Position numbers and translations under genes: made by a program
Part shown: piece after piece, positions 17,346-26,804 of the stretch
How the letters are laid out: each line of letters opens with the position of its first letter
Position numbering within the stretch: the first letter of the stretch is position 1
The notes under the pieces: generated by a model
Told to the model about the DNA's origin: nothing
The model's database searches: none
Seen by the model: only the letters and a program-made list of their open reading frames with translations
Origin: Azospirillum sp. TSA2s
GTDB lineage: Bacteria > Pseudomonadota > Alphaproteobacteria > Azospirillales > Azospirillaceae
Direction: 5' to 3'
Length of the DNA: 64,000 bases
Assembly: GCF_004923315.1 (NCBI RefSeq)
Contig: NZ_CP039649.1
Coordinates: 768,001-832,000 of the forward strand

Positions 17346-18353
17346 ATGATTCGCGTGCCTCGCCCGAACATGGACGGCTTCACCATGGCGCTGGTGGCGA
17401 CCGTCGGGCTGGCGACCGTGCTGCCGGTGGAGGGCCAAGCCGCCCAGGGCGTGCACTGGCTGGCGGAGGCAGCGATCGCGCTGCTGTTCTTCCTGCACGG
17501 CGCCCGACTGCCGCGGGAAGAGGTGGTGGCGGGCATGGCGCATTGGCGCCTGCATCTGCTGATCTTCAGCCTGACCTTCGTCGCCTTCCCGCTGATCGGC
17601 TGGGCGGTGGTGGAAACGCTGCCGCACAGCCTGTTGCCGCCGGCCCTGGCGATCGGGGTGCAGTTCCTCTGCCTGCTGCCCTCCACCGTCCAGTCCTCGA
17701 TCGCCTTCACCTCGATGGCGCGGGGCAATGTGGCGGCGGCGGTGTGCAGTTCCACCCTGTCCAACATCTCCGGCATCTTGATGACGCCGCTGCTGGTGGC
17801 GCTGTTCCTGAAGGTGCAGGGCACGGCGTTGTCGCTCGACACGCTGCAGACCATCGCGGCGCAGCTTCTGCTGCCCTTCGTCGCCGGCCAGCTTCTGCGG
17901 CGCTGGGTCGGCGCCTGGGCGGCGCGGCACAAGACGATGCTGCGCTTCACCGACCGCGGCTCGATCCTGCTGGTCGTCTATCTCGCCTTCAGCGAGGCGG
18001 TGGTGAACGGCCTCTGGCATCAGGTGCCGCCGGCCGCGCTGGGCGTGGTGGTGCTGATCGACGGTGCCATCCTGGCGCTGTTCCTGATCGGCACGACGCT
18101 GCTCAGCCGCCGCCTGGGCTTCTCCCGCGCCGACGAGGCGGTGATCGTCTTCTGCGGCTCCAAGAAGTCGCTGGTCAGCGGCGTGCCGATGGCCGGCGTC
18201 CTGTTCGCCCCGGCCACCGCCGGTCTGGTGCTGCTGCCGGTGATGGTGTTCCACCAGATCCAGCTGATGGTCGGCGCCATCCTGGCCCGCCGCTACGCCG
18301 ATGAGAGCGCGGCCAAGGACGAGGCGAGAGACGCCCTTCCGGCGACCTCGTAA
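17346..18353 (+). CDS. SBF/YfeH-like bile acid:sodium symporter family transporter
   Basis: 335-residue integral membrane protein with about nine or ten hydrophobic segments. The N-terminus MIRVPRPNMDGFTMALVATVG is followed by a GARLPREEV loop. A conserved polar LLPSTVQSSIAFTSMARGNVAAA segment (about residues 115-137) and FCGSKKSLVSGVPM (about 275-288) mark the SBF-like YfeH/DUF4137 branch rather than true bile-acid carriers. Start taken at the ATG after GGGGGAC, not the TTG five codons earlier. Substrate unknown. Monocistronic, convergent with the next gene. Confidence 0.88.
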   Translation: MIRVPRPNMDGFTMALVATVGLATVLPVEGQAAQGVHWLAEAAIALLFFLHGARLPREEVVAGMAHWRLHLLIFSLTFVAFPLIGWAVVETLPHSLLPPALAIGVQFLCLLPSTVQSSIAFTSMARGNVAAAVCSSTLSNISGILMTPLLVALFLKVQGTALSLDTLQTIAAQLLLPFVAGQLLRRWVGAWAARHKTMLRFTDRGSILLVVYLAFSEAVVNGLWHQVPPAALGVVVLIDGAILALFLIGTTLLSRRLGFSRADEAVIVFCGSKKSLVSGVPMAGVLFAPATAGLVLLPVMVFHQIQLMVGAILARRYADESAAKDEARDALPATS

Positions 18354-18362
18354 GAAAGCGCC

Positions 18363-19781
18363 CTACTCCTCCGCGAACTCTCCCGTCGCGGCCATGATGG
18401 CGGTGCGGAGCTGGTCGGCCTTGGCGGGGCCGGCGACCAGCTCCAGCAGGCGCAGGGCGTAGAACAGGCTGATCTCCGCCGTTTCCGCATCGTCCGGGTT
18501 GCCAGCCGCCTTGGGATAATGCGCCAGCAGGGCATGCGCCTTCGCCATCAGCCCCTTTTCCATCGACGCCATCGCCGTCTTCAGCGGCTCGTGCAGGCCG
18601 AGCGCATCGGCCAGCCCCTCGCAGCGGCGCAGCGCGCGGGCATGGTCCTCGGCCGCCGCCTGGGCGTCCTCGTCCACCGCGGCGGGGCGGCCGTTCTCCG
18701 CCGGGGCCGCGACGGCGGTCAGGATGCCGCCGGACGCGGTGTCGAGCACGGTTCCGGCCACCATCGTCCGCACCGCCGTCTTCACCGCCTCCAGCCGCTC
18801 GCGATAGACCGGCTCGGCCAGGAAATCCATGACGGCGGAGGTGGTGTTGACGCTGGCGACCAGCCGCTCGGCGATGGCGATGGCCTCCTCCGGCGCGATG
18901 GCCGCGGCGGCCCCGCCCGGTCCGGCGCTGTAGCCGTTGCCGTCCAGCCGGGCCGACCGTTCCTCCAGATTGGTGACCACCAGCCCGCTCAGCTGGGCGA
19001 AGATCACCGGCTGCTCGCGCCGCGCCTTGCCGAAATCCAGATCGTTCAGCACCGTCAGCAAATCGGCCGGGTTGGCCATGCGCGAGGCGGCGACCAGCAG
19101 CAGGTAATAGACCAGCCCGGTCGATTGCCGCGCCACCGCCTGGACCGCCTGCTCAATGGCGCCGGCATGCTCGTCCCCCAGCGCCGGCAGCGGCTTCGGC
19201 GCCAGCGCGTCCTTCAGCGATTCCACCGTCAGCCCGATCTCCAGGAAGGCGGCGACGTCCAGCACCTGCCGCTGCAATTCCTCGTCACCATGCAGCACGC
19301 GCCACAGCGCATGCCGGGCGCCGTCCTGCTCCACCGCCCCCCGAATGGCCTGGGCGGCCATCGGCCACAGCCGGCGCCCGATGTTGCGCAACGCGTTGAG
19401 ATTGCCGGGCGCCGTCTCCTGCACCTGCCGGTCGAGCTGGTCGATCAGGGCGGTGTCGCCGCACTCCGTCACCAGCGTCCACACCGGGTCGATCACCCGC
19501 CGCTCGATGCGGCCCAGCGGCACATCGACGCCGCTGAAGCTTTCCAGCACATCCTCGAACGGCATGCACAGCACGCGCTTCAGCGTCGGGCGGCGCTCGG
19601 GGCGGACCTGGACCAGCCGCGGGCGGATGGCGGCGAAGGTCTGGCGCACGTCGGGATGGTCACGCACCCGCTCCAGCAGGCGGACGACCTCGATGAACTT
19701 GTCCTCGGGGATGTCGAACAGCTTGGTCTCCAGCCCCGGCAGGCGGTCCACCCGCCCCTTTTTCTCCGCCCCTCCCGTCAT
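18363..19781 (-). CDS. Unrecognised protein, second gene of a coupled pair
   Basis: 472 residues, mostly helical by composition, soluble, no signal peptide or membrane segment. I do not recognise a family. Visible: LETKLFDIPEDKFIEVVRLLERVR near the N-terminus, a middle stretch AVARQSTGLVYYLLLVAASRM, and an Ala/Glu-rich C-terminal half. The start overlaps the stop of the upstream gene (ATGA), so translation is probably coupled and the two products likely act together. Codon use matches neighbouring core genes. Confidence 0.8.
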   Translation of the reverse strand: MTGGAEKKGRVDRLPGLETKLFDIPEDKFIEVVRLLERVRDHPDVRQTFAAIRPRLVQVRPERRPTLKRVLCMPFEDVLESFSGVDVPLGRIERRVIDPVWTLVTECGDTALIDQLDRQVQETAPGNLNALRNIGRRLWPMAAQAIRGAVEQDGARHALWRVLHGDEELQRQVLDVAAFLEIGLTVESLKDALAPKPLPALGDEHAGAIEQAVQAVARQSTGLVYYLLLVAASRMANPADLLTVLNDLDFGKARREQPVIFAQLSGLVVTNLEERSARLDGNGYSAGPGGAAAAIAPEEAIAIAERLVASVNTTSAVMDFLAEPVYRERLEAVKTAVRTMVAGTVLDTASGGILTAVAAPAENGRPAAVDEDAQAAAEDHARALRRCEGLADALGLHEPLKTAMASMEKGLMAKAHALLAHYPKAAGNPDDAETAEISLFYALRLLELVAGPAKADQLRTAIMAATGEFAEE

Positions 19782-20884
19782 GGCACGCGCGCCTTCACCG
19801 CCTCGATCCGGCGGATGGCATCGATGTCCATCTGGCCGGTGCGCCAGTCCTCCAGCATGCGGACGGAGCGGCGATGGGCCAGCTTGACCTGCTTGGCATC
19901 CTCCACGAAGTCGCGGCTCGTCTCCTTGCGCGGCAGCAGCGGCAGGATGCGGAACAGGTCGTTGACGGTCGCCGCCTGCTGGTGGTGGTCCTCGGCCTGC
20001 GCCACCTCCCATGCCCCGGTGATGTGGCTCCAGCCGTCGAGCAGCCACGCCATGCGGCCGGCCTGGGCGCGCACGCGCAGGATCTCGATGTCCCAGTCAC
20101 GCATCAGCGGCCCGATGGCCTCCACCCGCCGGTGGAAGTCGCCCAGAACCTTGTCGCCGATGGCGATGGTGTGCTGCGCCACCTCGGCGCAGAACTCCGC
20201 CACCGGGGCGGCGTCGCTCGGCACGTCGCGCGCCCATTCGGTCATGCTGTCGCGGAAGCTCTTCAGGTCGTTCAGCCCGCGCGTCAGCCGGCCGGGCCTG
20301 GGCGAGTGCGCAAGCCCCACCGGGGCGGCGACCGCCGCGATGTCGGCCAGCCGGGCATAGAGCAGCGTGGCGTCCATGCGCAGGCTTTCCGCCGCGCGGG
20401 TCATCAGCTGCCGGGTCAGCCGCTGCCCCTCGTCGGTGTCGATGCCGGCCTTCAGCATCTCCGGCGATTCCAGACCCACCGCCTTCAGGATCGCCAGGAT
20501 CAGCAGGTAGTGGGTCAGCGTGCTCTGCTCCTCGTCCTCCTCCAGGGCGCGGCGGGCGGCCTGCGCCGCCTGCGGCCCGGCAAGCCCGCGCCGCGCCGCC
20601 TTCAGCGTCGCCCGGCGGATCTCGTGCGGGGAGCAGGCATCCTCCTTCACGATCAGGTCGTGCAGATAGCGGTCGTGCATGGTCATCGACACCATGTCCG
20701 GCACCGCCTTCCAGGCGACGACATAGATGCCCATACCCTGCGACAGGCTGGGGATCAGCACCTCGAGCTTCGACCGCTCGCCACGGCGCACACGGGTCTG
20801 GGACAGCAGCGGCGTGGTAAAGGCCACCGCGGCCCCCCGCTCCTCGAAGGTCGACGGCGCGTATTCGATCGCACCTTTCAACAT
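19778..20884 (-). CDS. Unrecognised protein, first gene of a coupled pair
   Basis: 368 residues, soluble and helical, no recognised domain. It starts MLKGAIEYAPSTFEERG. The N-terminal part contains LEVLIPSLSQGMGIYVVAWKAVPD; a Glu-rich EEDEEQSTLTHYL stretch lies near residue 135; the C-terminal third is rich in Arg, Trp and Asp (MRDWDIEILRVRAQ). It shares an ATGA junction with the following gene. The upstream 436-bp region is shared with a divergent lumazine-synthase-like gene, but no functional link can be read from the sequence. Confidence 0.8.
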   Translation of the reverse strand: MLKGAIEYAPSTFEERGAAVAFTTPLLSQTRVRRGERSKLEVLIPSLSQGMGIYVVAWKAVPDMVSMTMHDRYLHDLIVKEDACSPHEIRRATLKAARRGLAGPQAAQAARRALEEDEEQSTLTHYLLILAILKAVGLESPEMLKAGIDTDEGQRLTRQLMTRAAESLRMDATLLYARLADIAAVAAPVGLAHSPRPGRLTRGLNDLKSFRDSMTEWARDVPSDAAPVAEFCAEVAQHTIAIGDKVLGDFHRRVEAIGPLMRDWDIEILRVRAQAGRMAWLLDGWSHITGAWEVAQAEDHHQQAATVNDLFRILPLLPRKETSRDFVEDAKQVKLAHRRSVRMLEDWRTGQMDIDAIRRIEAVKARVP

Positions 20885-21320
20885 GATTGCCGTTCCGGAT
20901 TCGCCTGGTCGTTCTCTTGGGCTGACGACGCCCCTGTCGGCTCCCCCGCCTCCAGGTCCGTCGCAACCGCAACGCCCTCATCATTACATGGTCGTAAGAA
21001 AAGCGGCGGCGACCAATTTGTGCTGAATTGTAGCGCAGTGCGACGGCCTGTCGCACTCGGCAACAGTTCGCACAAGGAGACCGAGCCTGTCCATCAGGGT
21101 TTTTCCTTGGATCCGCCTCTGCGACAGTTTGAGCCTCGCCGCAATGCGGCGGGAATTACCCGCGCAACTTTATGAAGCCGACGGGAAATCTCCGTACCGA
21201 TCAAGCCTCCATCGGCACCGCGCGACTGCTCCGGCGCTTTGCGCGGACGGCCCTTGCGCTTTGCGCGACGACGCGACAGTTTGGGCGAAGGTTACACCGC
21301 GAACATGGGAGAAGCAGAGG
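20885..21320. other. Divergent intergenic region with a small inverted repeat
   Basis: 436 bp between the unknown gene pair and the lumazine-synthase homologue. An inverted repeat GTGCGAC-GGCCT-GTCGCAC near 21038-21056 could be an operator. I looked for the conserved elements of an FMN riboswitch before the lumazine-synthase gene and did not see them. No convincing gene. Confidence 0.45.
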
Positions 21321-21725
21321 GTGAGCAACATCGGCATCGTGCTCGGACGGTTCCACCGCAAAGAGGTGGAAGAGATGCTGGACGAGGCGCGCACCGTCGC
21401 CGCCCGCCGCGGCCTCGGCATCGTCGCGGAGGTCTGGGTTCCCGGTTCGATGGAAAAGCCGCTGGCGATCAAGCGCCTGCTGATGCGCGACGACGTCGCC
21501 GGCGCCGTGGCGCTGGGCATCATCGAGCGGGGCGAGACCGAGCACGGCAACGTGATGGGCCATGCCGTCATCTCCAGCCTGATCGACCTGCAGCTCCAGT
21601 TCATGAAGCCGGTCGGCGTCGGCATCCTCGGGCCGGGCATCAACCCGTCGCAGATCCCGCCGCGCATCCGCCCCTACGCCGCCGCCGCGGTGGACGCCTG
21701 CGCCGACCTGATCGAGCAGGGCTGA
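21321..21725 (+). CDS. Lumazine-synthase family protein, archaeal-like type
   Basis: 134 residues from a GTG start. Conserved pieces: IGIVLGRFHRKEV at the N-terminus, VWVPGSMEKPLAIKRLL (residues 39-54, substrate-binding PG[SA]xExP loop), ALGIIERGETEHGNV (64-78, phosphate-binding GET and catalytic His 75), and GVGILGPGINPSQIPPR. The short length and the GPGxxxxQ-like ending resemble the archaeal 6,7-dimethyl-8-ribityllumazine synthase more than the ~150-residue bacterial RibH. It is isolated, not in a rib operon, and the longer upstream open frame lacks family similarity. Function as a true RibH or a paralogue is not settled. Confidence 0.75.
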   Translation: MSNIGIVLGRFHRKEVEEMLDEARTVAARRGLGIVAEVWVPGSMEKPLAIKRLLMRDDVAGAVALGIIERGETEHGNVMGHAVISSLIDLQLQFMKPVGVGILGPGINPSQIPPRIRPYAAAAVDACADLIEQG

Positions 21726-21803
21726 CGCACGCACGCTCCGCCGCTGCGGCATGCGCAGATCTCAGCGTCACGTAAGACGTTGGAATAAAGCAATTTTGTC
21801 GGT

Positions 21804-21889
21804 CGTCATTCCCGCGAAGGCGGGAATCCAGCCACATCCGCCGCTGATCTGCGGAGTTTCCTGGATCCCCACCTTCGCGGGGATGACGC
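21804..21889. repeat. Dispersed palindromic intergenic repeat, copy R2
   Basis: Orientation opposite to R1: CGTCATTCCCGCGAAGGCGG at the left and ACCTTCGCGGGGATGACG at the right. Flanks also match other copies: CGTAAGACGTTGGAATAAAG upstream and CAAAGTTCCTTTCATTCCAG downstream recur around the IS4-split copy at 44166-45620. So the complete unit spans about 150-180 bp (roughly 21770-21920). Confidence 0.85.
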
Positions 21890-21978
21890 AAAGTTCCTTT
21901 CATTCCAGAGGTCTGGCAATGATCGGAAATGTGTGCATGCCGTAGCGCCCGCCGGGGGGACGGACGGCCGCCGAACCG

Positions 21979-24450
21979 TCACGTCCCCCCGAGCAGCTCG
22001 CCCAGCGCGTGGCTCAACTGGCGCGGGGTCACCGGCTTGTGGATGATGCCCAGCCCATGGGCGGCGGCGTCGCGTTCGCAGTCGGGGCCGGTCTCGCCGG
22101 TCAGGATCAGGCCGGGGACAGGGGGCTTGCCGGGATCGCCATACAGCGCGCGGATGCGGGCGACCGCGTCGGTCCCGAACTGCCCTTCGCGCAGGCGGTA
22201 GTCGGCGACGATCAGGTCGGGGCGCCGGCCCATCCGGCTCAACCCCTCCACCGCCTTCTGGGCGGAGCCGGCGACCAGCACCTCGTACCCCCATTCGCGG
22301 AAGATCGTCTCCAGCCCCAGCAGCACGATGGCGTCGTCGTCGACCACCACGGCGAAGCGCCCGCGCCCGGTCGTCGCCGCTTCCGCCGCGGTCGCCGGCG
22401 CCTCGATGGTGCGGCCGAGCGGCAGGGCGATGACGAAGCTGGTCCCCTGCCCCGGCGTGGACTGGACATCCACCGGATGGTTCAGCAGCTGGGACAGCCG
22501 CCGCACGATGGCAAGCCCCAGCCCCAGGCCGCGGTTGCGGTCGCGCTCCGGGTTGCCGACCTGGTGGAACTCCTCCCAGATGCGCTCCAGATGGTCGGGC
22601 GGGATGCCGATCCCGGTGTCGCGCACCTCGATCAGCAGCCGCGCGCCGGCCCGGCGGCATTCGATGTCGATACGCCCGCTCTCGGTATAGCGCAGGGCGT
22701 TCTCCACCAGATTGCGCACCATGCGGGTCAGCAGCGTGCGGTCGGTGCGGGCGGCGGCGCTGCAGGAGGAGACATGCAGCTCCAACCCCTTCGCCGCCGC
22801 CACCGGCCGGTACGATGCGGCGATGTGCTCGAACAGCGGGGCGACCGGCACGGTCTCGATGTTCGGCTGGACCACGCCGGCATCAAGCCGCGACATGTCG
22901 AGCAGGCTGTCCAGCAGTTCCTTCAGCGCGTCCAGCCCGCGTCCCAGATGCATCAGCGCGTTGGCGCCCTGGCTGCCCTGCACATAGGGCTTCAGCACGT
23001 CGACGAACAGCAGCAGCGCCTGCAGCGGCTGGCGCAGGTCGTGGCTGGCCGCGGCCAGGAACTTCCCCTTGGCGAGGTCGGCCGCCTCCGCCGACTCCTT
23101 CGCCTGCAACAGCGCCTGCTGTGCCTGCCGCCGGGCGGTGATGTCGCGGAAATAGACCGAAAGACCGTCGGTGCTGGGAAAGATGTTGACCTCCACCCAG
23201 TCGCCCAGCACGGGAGACATCACCTCGATGGTCATCTCCCGCCCTTCGCGCGCCGCCTGCTTCTGCGCCTCCAGCGACTCGCTGCCCACCGCCTGAGGAA
23301 AGACTTCCCAGAGGCAGCGGCCCAGCAGGGTGTCGCGTGACCGGCCCCAGAGCTGTTCGGCCTTGCGGTTGATGTAGGTGAAGCGCCAGTCGTGATCGAC
23401 GGCATAGAAGGCGTCGCTGATGCTCTCCAGAATCTTCACCGCCCGCTCGTGCGAGGCGCGGGCCTCCTCCTCCGCCCGCTTGCGCGTGGTGATGTCGCGG
23501 AAGAAGCAGCCCACCCCTTCCGCCGTCGGCAGGTAGCGGATTTCCAGCCACAGGGTGGTGCCTTCGCCGTCGAAGCGCTTTTCGATGCTGGTCGGCTGAC
23601 GCTCCGTCATCGTCTTGCGGCACAGCGCCTCCAGATCCGACCCGACGAACTGCGGCCACACCTCCCACAGGCGTCGGCCGCGCATCGCCGACAGCGGCTG
23701 GTGGTCGAGCTGTTCGGCGCGGCGGTTCTGGTAGATGACGCGATAGTCGCAGTCCAGCGCCACCAGCGCCTCGTCGATGCTGTCCAGGATGTCGGTGGCG
23801 CGCCGGCGCGCGTCGGCGATGGCCTCCTCCATCCGCCGCTCGTCGGAGCGGTCATGCAGGATCCACAGGAACCCCTCCTCGTCGCCCTGGAGCGGCAGGA
23901 TGGTCAGCGCCCCCCAGACAGCAGCGCCGTCGCGACGACGGAAGGCGCGCTCCTCCTGGACGCGGCCCTCGGCCAGCGCACGCACCCGCAGCGCGTCGGG
24001 CACACCCGCGGCGACCTCTTCCGGCGGAAACAGGATGTCGACCGGCTGTCCCCGCGCCTCCTCCTCCGTCCAGCCCAGGATGCGGACGGCGCCGGGATTC
24101 CAGCTGGTCACCCGGCCGGCCGGCGACAGGGTCAGGATGGCGTGGCCGGTGGCGCTGTCCAGGATGGCGCGCAGCCGCCTTTCGCTGTCGGCATGGGCGG
24201 CGCGGCTGCGCTCCAGCGCGGTGAAGGCGGTGCGCAGATCTTCGTTCAGCGCGGTGACCGTCAGCAGATCGTCGCAGCCGGTGCAGGCGGTGGACAGCGC
24301 GATCTGCAGCCGGGCATTCTCGCGCTCCAGCTCCGCCAGCCGCGCCAGCAGTTTTGCGTCCGGCCCGGAGGTCGATTGGGCATGCCCGACCCGCCCGCCT
24401 TCCATTCGGTTGCCGGCGGACTCGTCCGGGACAGACTGCTGCTTGGTCAT
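21979..24450 (-). CDS. Hybrid sensor histidine kinase, three PAS domains and receiver
   Basis: 823 residues, no membrane segment, so cytosolic. Order: an N-terminal helical stretch with CTGCDDLL (about 55-62), three PAS domains (about 80-200, 220-335, 345-455), a HisKA domain with ASHDLRQPLQ (phospho-His near 469), an HATPase domain (DTGIGIP and GLGLGLAIVRRL), and a C-terminal receiver with the phospho-acceptor in VADYRLREGQFG (near Asp 748). The SHDLRQP H-box matches the second hybrid kinase at 48317. The signal may be redox or ligand through PAS. No response regulator sits next to it. Confidence 0.93.
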   Translation of the reverse strand: MTKQQSVPDESAGNRMEGGRVGHAQSTSGPDAKLLARLAELERENARLQIALSTACTGCDDLLTVTALNEDLRTAFTALERSRAAHADSERRLRAILDSATGHAILTLSPAGRVTSWNPGAVRILGWTEEEARGQPVDILFPPEEVAAGVPDALRVRALAEGRVQEERAFRRRDGAAVWGALTILPLQGDEEGFLWILHDRSDERRMEEAIADARRRATDILDSIDEALVALDCDYRVIYQNRRAEQLDHQPLSAMRGRRLWEVWPQFVGSDLEALCRKTMTERQPTSIEKRFDGEGTTLWLEIRYLPTAEGVGCFFRDITTRKRAEEEARASHERAVKILESISDAFYAVDHDWRFTYINRKAEQLWGRSRDTLLGRCLWEVFPQAVGSESLEAQKQAAREGREMTIEVMSPVLGDWVEVNIFPSTDGLSVYFRDITARRQAQQALLQAKESAEAADLAKGKFLAAASHDLRQPLQALLLFVDVLKPYVQGSQGANALMHLGRGLDALKELLDSLLDMSRLDAGVVQPNIETVPVAPLFEHIAASYRPVAAAKGLELHVSSCSAAARTDRTLLTRMVRNLVENALRYTESGRIDIECRRAGARLLIEVRDTGIGIPPDHLERIWEEFHQVGNPERDRNRGLGLGLAIVRRLSQLLNHPVDVQSTPGQGTSFVIALPLGRTIEAPATAAEAATTGRGRFAVVVDDDAIVLLGLETIFREWGYEVLVAGSAQKAVEGLSRMGRRPDLIVADYRLREGQFGTDAVARIRALYGDPGKPPVPGLILTGETGPDCERDAAAHGLGIIHKPVTPRQLSHALGELLGGT

Positions 24451-24570
24451 AGGCGCCCAAGAAAAACGAAAGTCTCAGACGGCGAGAGTGCGCACTGCCT
24501 TAAGCTTCTGTAAACCATCCAAAAGCAATATTCCGTCCAATGAAGAGTGTGCGAAATTTTATCGATGTCG

Positions 24571-25470
24571 TTACCGCATATCGGTGATTGCCTTCACCAT
24601 CGCTCGCACGCCCGCATCGAGTACTTTGTCACGCCGCAACACCAACCCTAACTTGCGGATCAACGGCGGCGTCAGAGGTTGAACTGCGAAGCGGTCGCAA
24701 TCCTGCGGACTTTCGACGGTGACCGACGGCAGGACCGACCGGCCCAGCCCGGCGGCGACGAGGTTCTTGATCGCCTCCACATTGCCCAGTTCCATCGCCG
24801 GGCGCGGCTGGATGCCGCCGGCCATGAACCAGCCGTCGATCACCGCGCGCATGGTCCCGCCGCGCTCGTACAGGATCAGCGTCTGGTCGGCCAGCGCCGC
24901 CGGGGCGACCGCCGGCGCCGGAGACCGGGCGCCGTCGCCGGGGCCACCTCTGGGGCCGACACAGACCAGCTCCTCGGCACAGACCGGTTCGATGGACAGG
25001 CCGGGACGGCCGGCCGGCAGGGTGACCAGCGCCAGATCGAGCGAGCCGCCCTCCACCGCGTCCAGGATGTCCGGCGTGTTGCCGGTGACGACGATGATCT
25101 CCAGCCCCGGATGGGCACTGCGCAGCGCCGTCAGGATCGGCGGCAGGCGGTAGATGCAGGCGGTGGCGCCGGTGCCGATGCGCACGCGCCCAACCTGCCC
25201 GGCGCGGTGACGGCCCATGGCGACCGCTGCCGCCTCCATCTCCTCGCGCAGCCGGCGGATGAAGGGCAGCAGGTCACGCCCGGCCGCGGTCGGCAAGGCC
25301 CGTTTGCCCACCCGCTCCACCAGCCGCACGCCGAAGCGCTCCTCCAGATTGCGGATCTGCATGCTGACCGCCGGCTGGGTCAGGCCGAGACGGCCGGCCG
25401 CCTCGGTGAAGCCGCCATGCTCGACGACGGTGGCGAAGGTGATGAGCTGGTCGAGATTCAGGCCACGCAT
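24571..25470 (-). CDS. LysR-type transcriptional regulator
   Basis: 299 residues. The N-terminal winged helix-turn-helix is LDQLITFATVVEHGGFTEAAGRL...QPAVSMQIRNLEE (about 4-45), then a periplasmic-binding-protein-like effector domain. Start taken at MRGLNLDQL, ten codons inside the longest frame. It is divergent from the MFS gene at 25546, a classical LysR layout, so it probably controls the MFS-GNAT pair. The 75-bp intergenic gap would hold the operator, but no T-N11-A site was singled out. Effector unknown. Confidence 0.92.
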   Translation of the reverse strand: MRGLNLDQLITFATVVEHGGFTEAAGRLGLTQPAVSMQIRNLEERFGVRLVERVGKRALPTAAGRDLLPFIRRLREEMEAAAVAMGRHRAGQVGRVRIGTGATACIYRLPPILTALRSAHPGLEIIVVTGNTPDILDAVEGGSLDLALVTLPAGRPGLSIEPVCAEELVCVGPRGGPGDGARSPAPAVAPAALADQTLILYERGGTMRAVIDGWFMAGGIQPRPAMELGNVEAIKNLVAAGLGRSVLPSVTVESPQDCDRFAVQPLTPPLIRKLGLVLRRDKVLDAGVRAMVKAITDMR

Positions 25471-25545
25471 ACCCCCAGTCTTCCTTATGGTTCCGATCAA
25501 ATCAATAAATTTGCCTTTTTATCCGCCCTCCGCGACGGTGTGGTC

Positions 25546-26799
25546 ATGACGACCGCCGCCATCCCCGCTCCTGCCGACCACCCAGCCCCTCGCCAAACCT
25601 GGCTCGTGCTGCTGTGCGCCAGCCGCTTCGCCACCTCGCTGTCCTTCATGGTCTATGCCGGCGCGCTCGGGCCGGCGATGCAGGCCTGGGGCATGTCGGC
25701 GGGGGAAGCCGGGTCGATCCAGACCGCCTTCAACGTCGGCTACGCGCTGTCGCTGGTCGGATCCTCCTGGTTCGCCGACAGCCTGGGCGCCAAGCGCGTC
25801 TTCCTGTGGGCCAGTTGGGCGACGGCGCTAACCGGCCTCGCCTTCGCCTTCTTCGCCCGCTCGGCGGAAAGCGGGCTGCTGCTGTTCGCGCTGGTCGGGC
25901 TGACCCAGGGCGGCACCTATGCCCCCTCCATCATGCTGGTGGCGCAGGGCGTGCCGGCGGCGCGGCGCGGCGCGGCGGTGGGCTGGCTGCTGGCGGCGGG
26001 GTCGCTCGGCTATTTCGGCTCCATCGCGCTCGCCGCCGGCCTGTCGGAGCGCTTCGGCTACGAAGCGGCCTTCATCGCCTGCGGGCTGGGGCCGCTGCTG
26101 GCGGCGCTGCTCGGCACGCCGGGACTGCGTGGCCGGGCCAATCTGGTGGCCGGCGGCGGAGCGCGGCGGCTGCGCGGCGCCTTCCGCTTCCTGGCGGACC
26201 GCCGCTCCCTCCTGCTGACCGTGGGCTACACCACCCATTGCTGGGAGCTGCTGGGCATGTGGGCGTGGCTGCCCGCCTTCCTGACCGCCAGCCTCGCCGG
26301 TTCCGGCGGCGCCGGGGTTCGCGGGCTGTGGATCGCCGCGGCCATCCACATCTCGGGCTTCCTGTCCTCGCTGCTGATGGGCCGCGCGTCCGACCGGCTG
26401 GGCCGCCGGCTGGTGCTGGTGGCGATGGGCGTGCTGGGCGCGGCCTGTTCCTTCACCATCGGCTGGATGGACGGGATGCCGCTGGCGCTCGTGCTGGCGG
26501 TGGCGGCGCTCTACGGCTTTTCCGCGCTGGGCGATTCGCCGGTGCTGTCGACGGCGATGACGGAATCGGTCGAGCCGGGCAGCCTGGGGGCGGCGCTCGC
26601 CGTGCGCTCCATCCTCGGCTTCGGCGCCGGCGGTGCGGCGCCGCTGGCGGTCGGTCTGGTGCTCGACCATGCCGGCGGCACGGCAGAAGCCATGGGCGGT
26701 TCCGGCTGGGGCTGGGGTTTCGCGCTTCTCGGCGTCGGCGGCGGGTTGGCGACCGTCTGCGCCCTTCTTCTTCCCGCCGACCGTCCTCAACGGAGCTGA
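25546..26799 (+). CDS. MFS transporter
   Basis: 417 residues with twelve predicted membrane helices, the typical major-facilitator size. The loop after helix 2 (SSWFADSLGAKRVFLW) and its counterpart after helix 8 (GRASDRLGRRLVLV) carry the family G-x-x-x-D-R-x-G-R-R pattern. Resembles drug or small-molecule exporters (CynX/NimT-like), but the substrate cannot be told. Start at MTTAAIPAPADH, after the divergent promoter. It is followed after 5 bp by a GNAT gene, which hints at handling of one amine-type compound. Confidence 0.88.
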   Translation: MTTAAIPAPADHPAPRQTWLVLLCASRFATSLSFMVYAGALGPAMQAWGMSAGEAGSIQTAFNVGYALSLVGSSWFADSLGAKRVFLWASWATALTGLAFAFFARSAESGLLLFALVGLTQGGTYAPSIMLVAQGVPAARRGAAVGWLLAAGSLGYFGSIALAAGLSERFGYEAAFIACGLGPLLAALLGTPGLRGRANLVAGGGARRLRGAFRFLADRRSLLLTVGYTTHCWELLGMWAWLPAFLTASLAGSGGAGVRGLWIAAAIHISGFLSSLLMGRASDRLGRRLVLVAMGVLGAACSFTIGWMDGMPLALVLAVAALYGFSALGDSPVLSTAMTESVEPGSLGAALAVRSILGFGAGGAAPLAVGLVLDHAGGTAEAMGGSGWGWGFALLGVGGGLATVCALLLPADRPQRS

Positions 26800-26804
26800 G
26801 TCCA

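Noticed and set aside
20885..21320. FMN riboswitch upstream of the lumazine-synthase-like gene
   Set aside because: The conserved sequence blocks of the RFN element could not be found; only a small unrelated inverted repeat is present.
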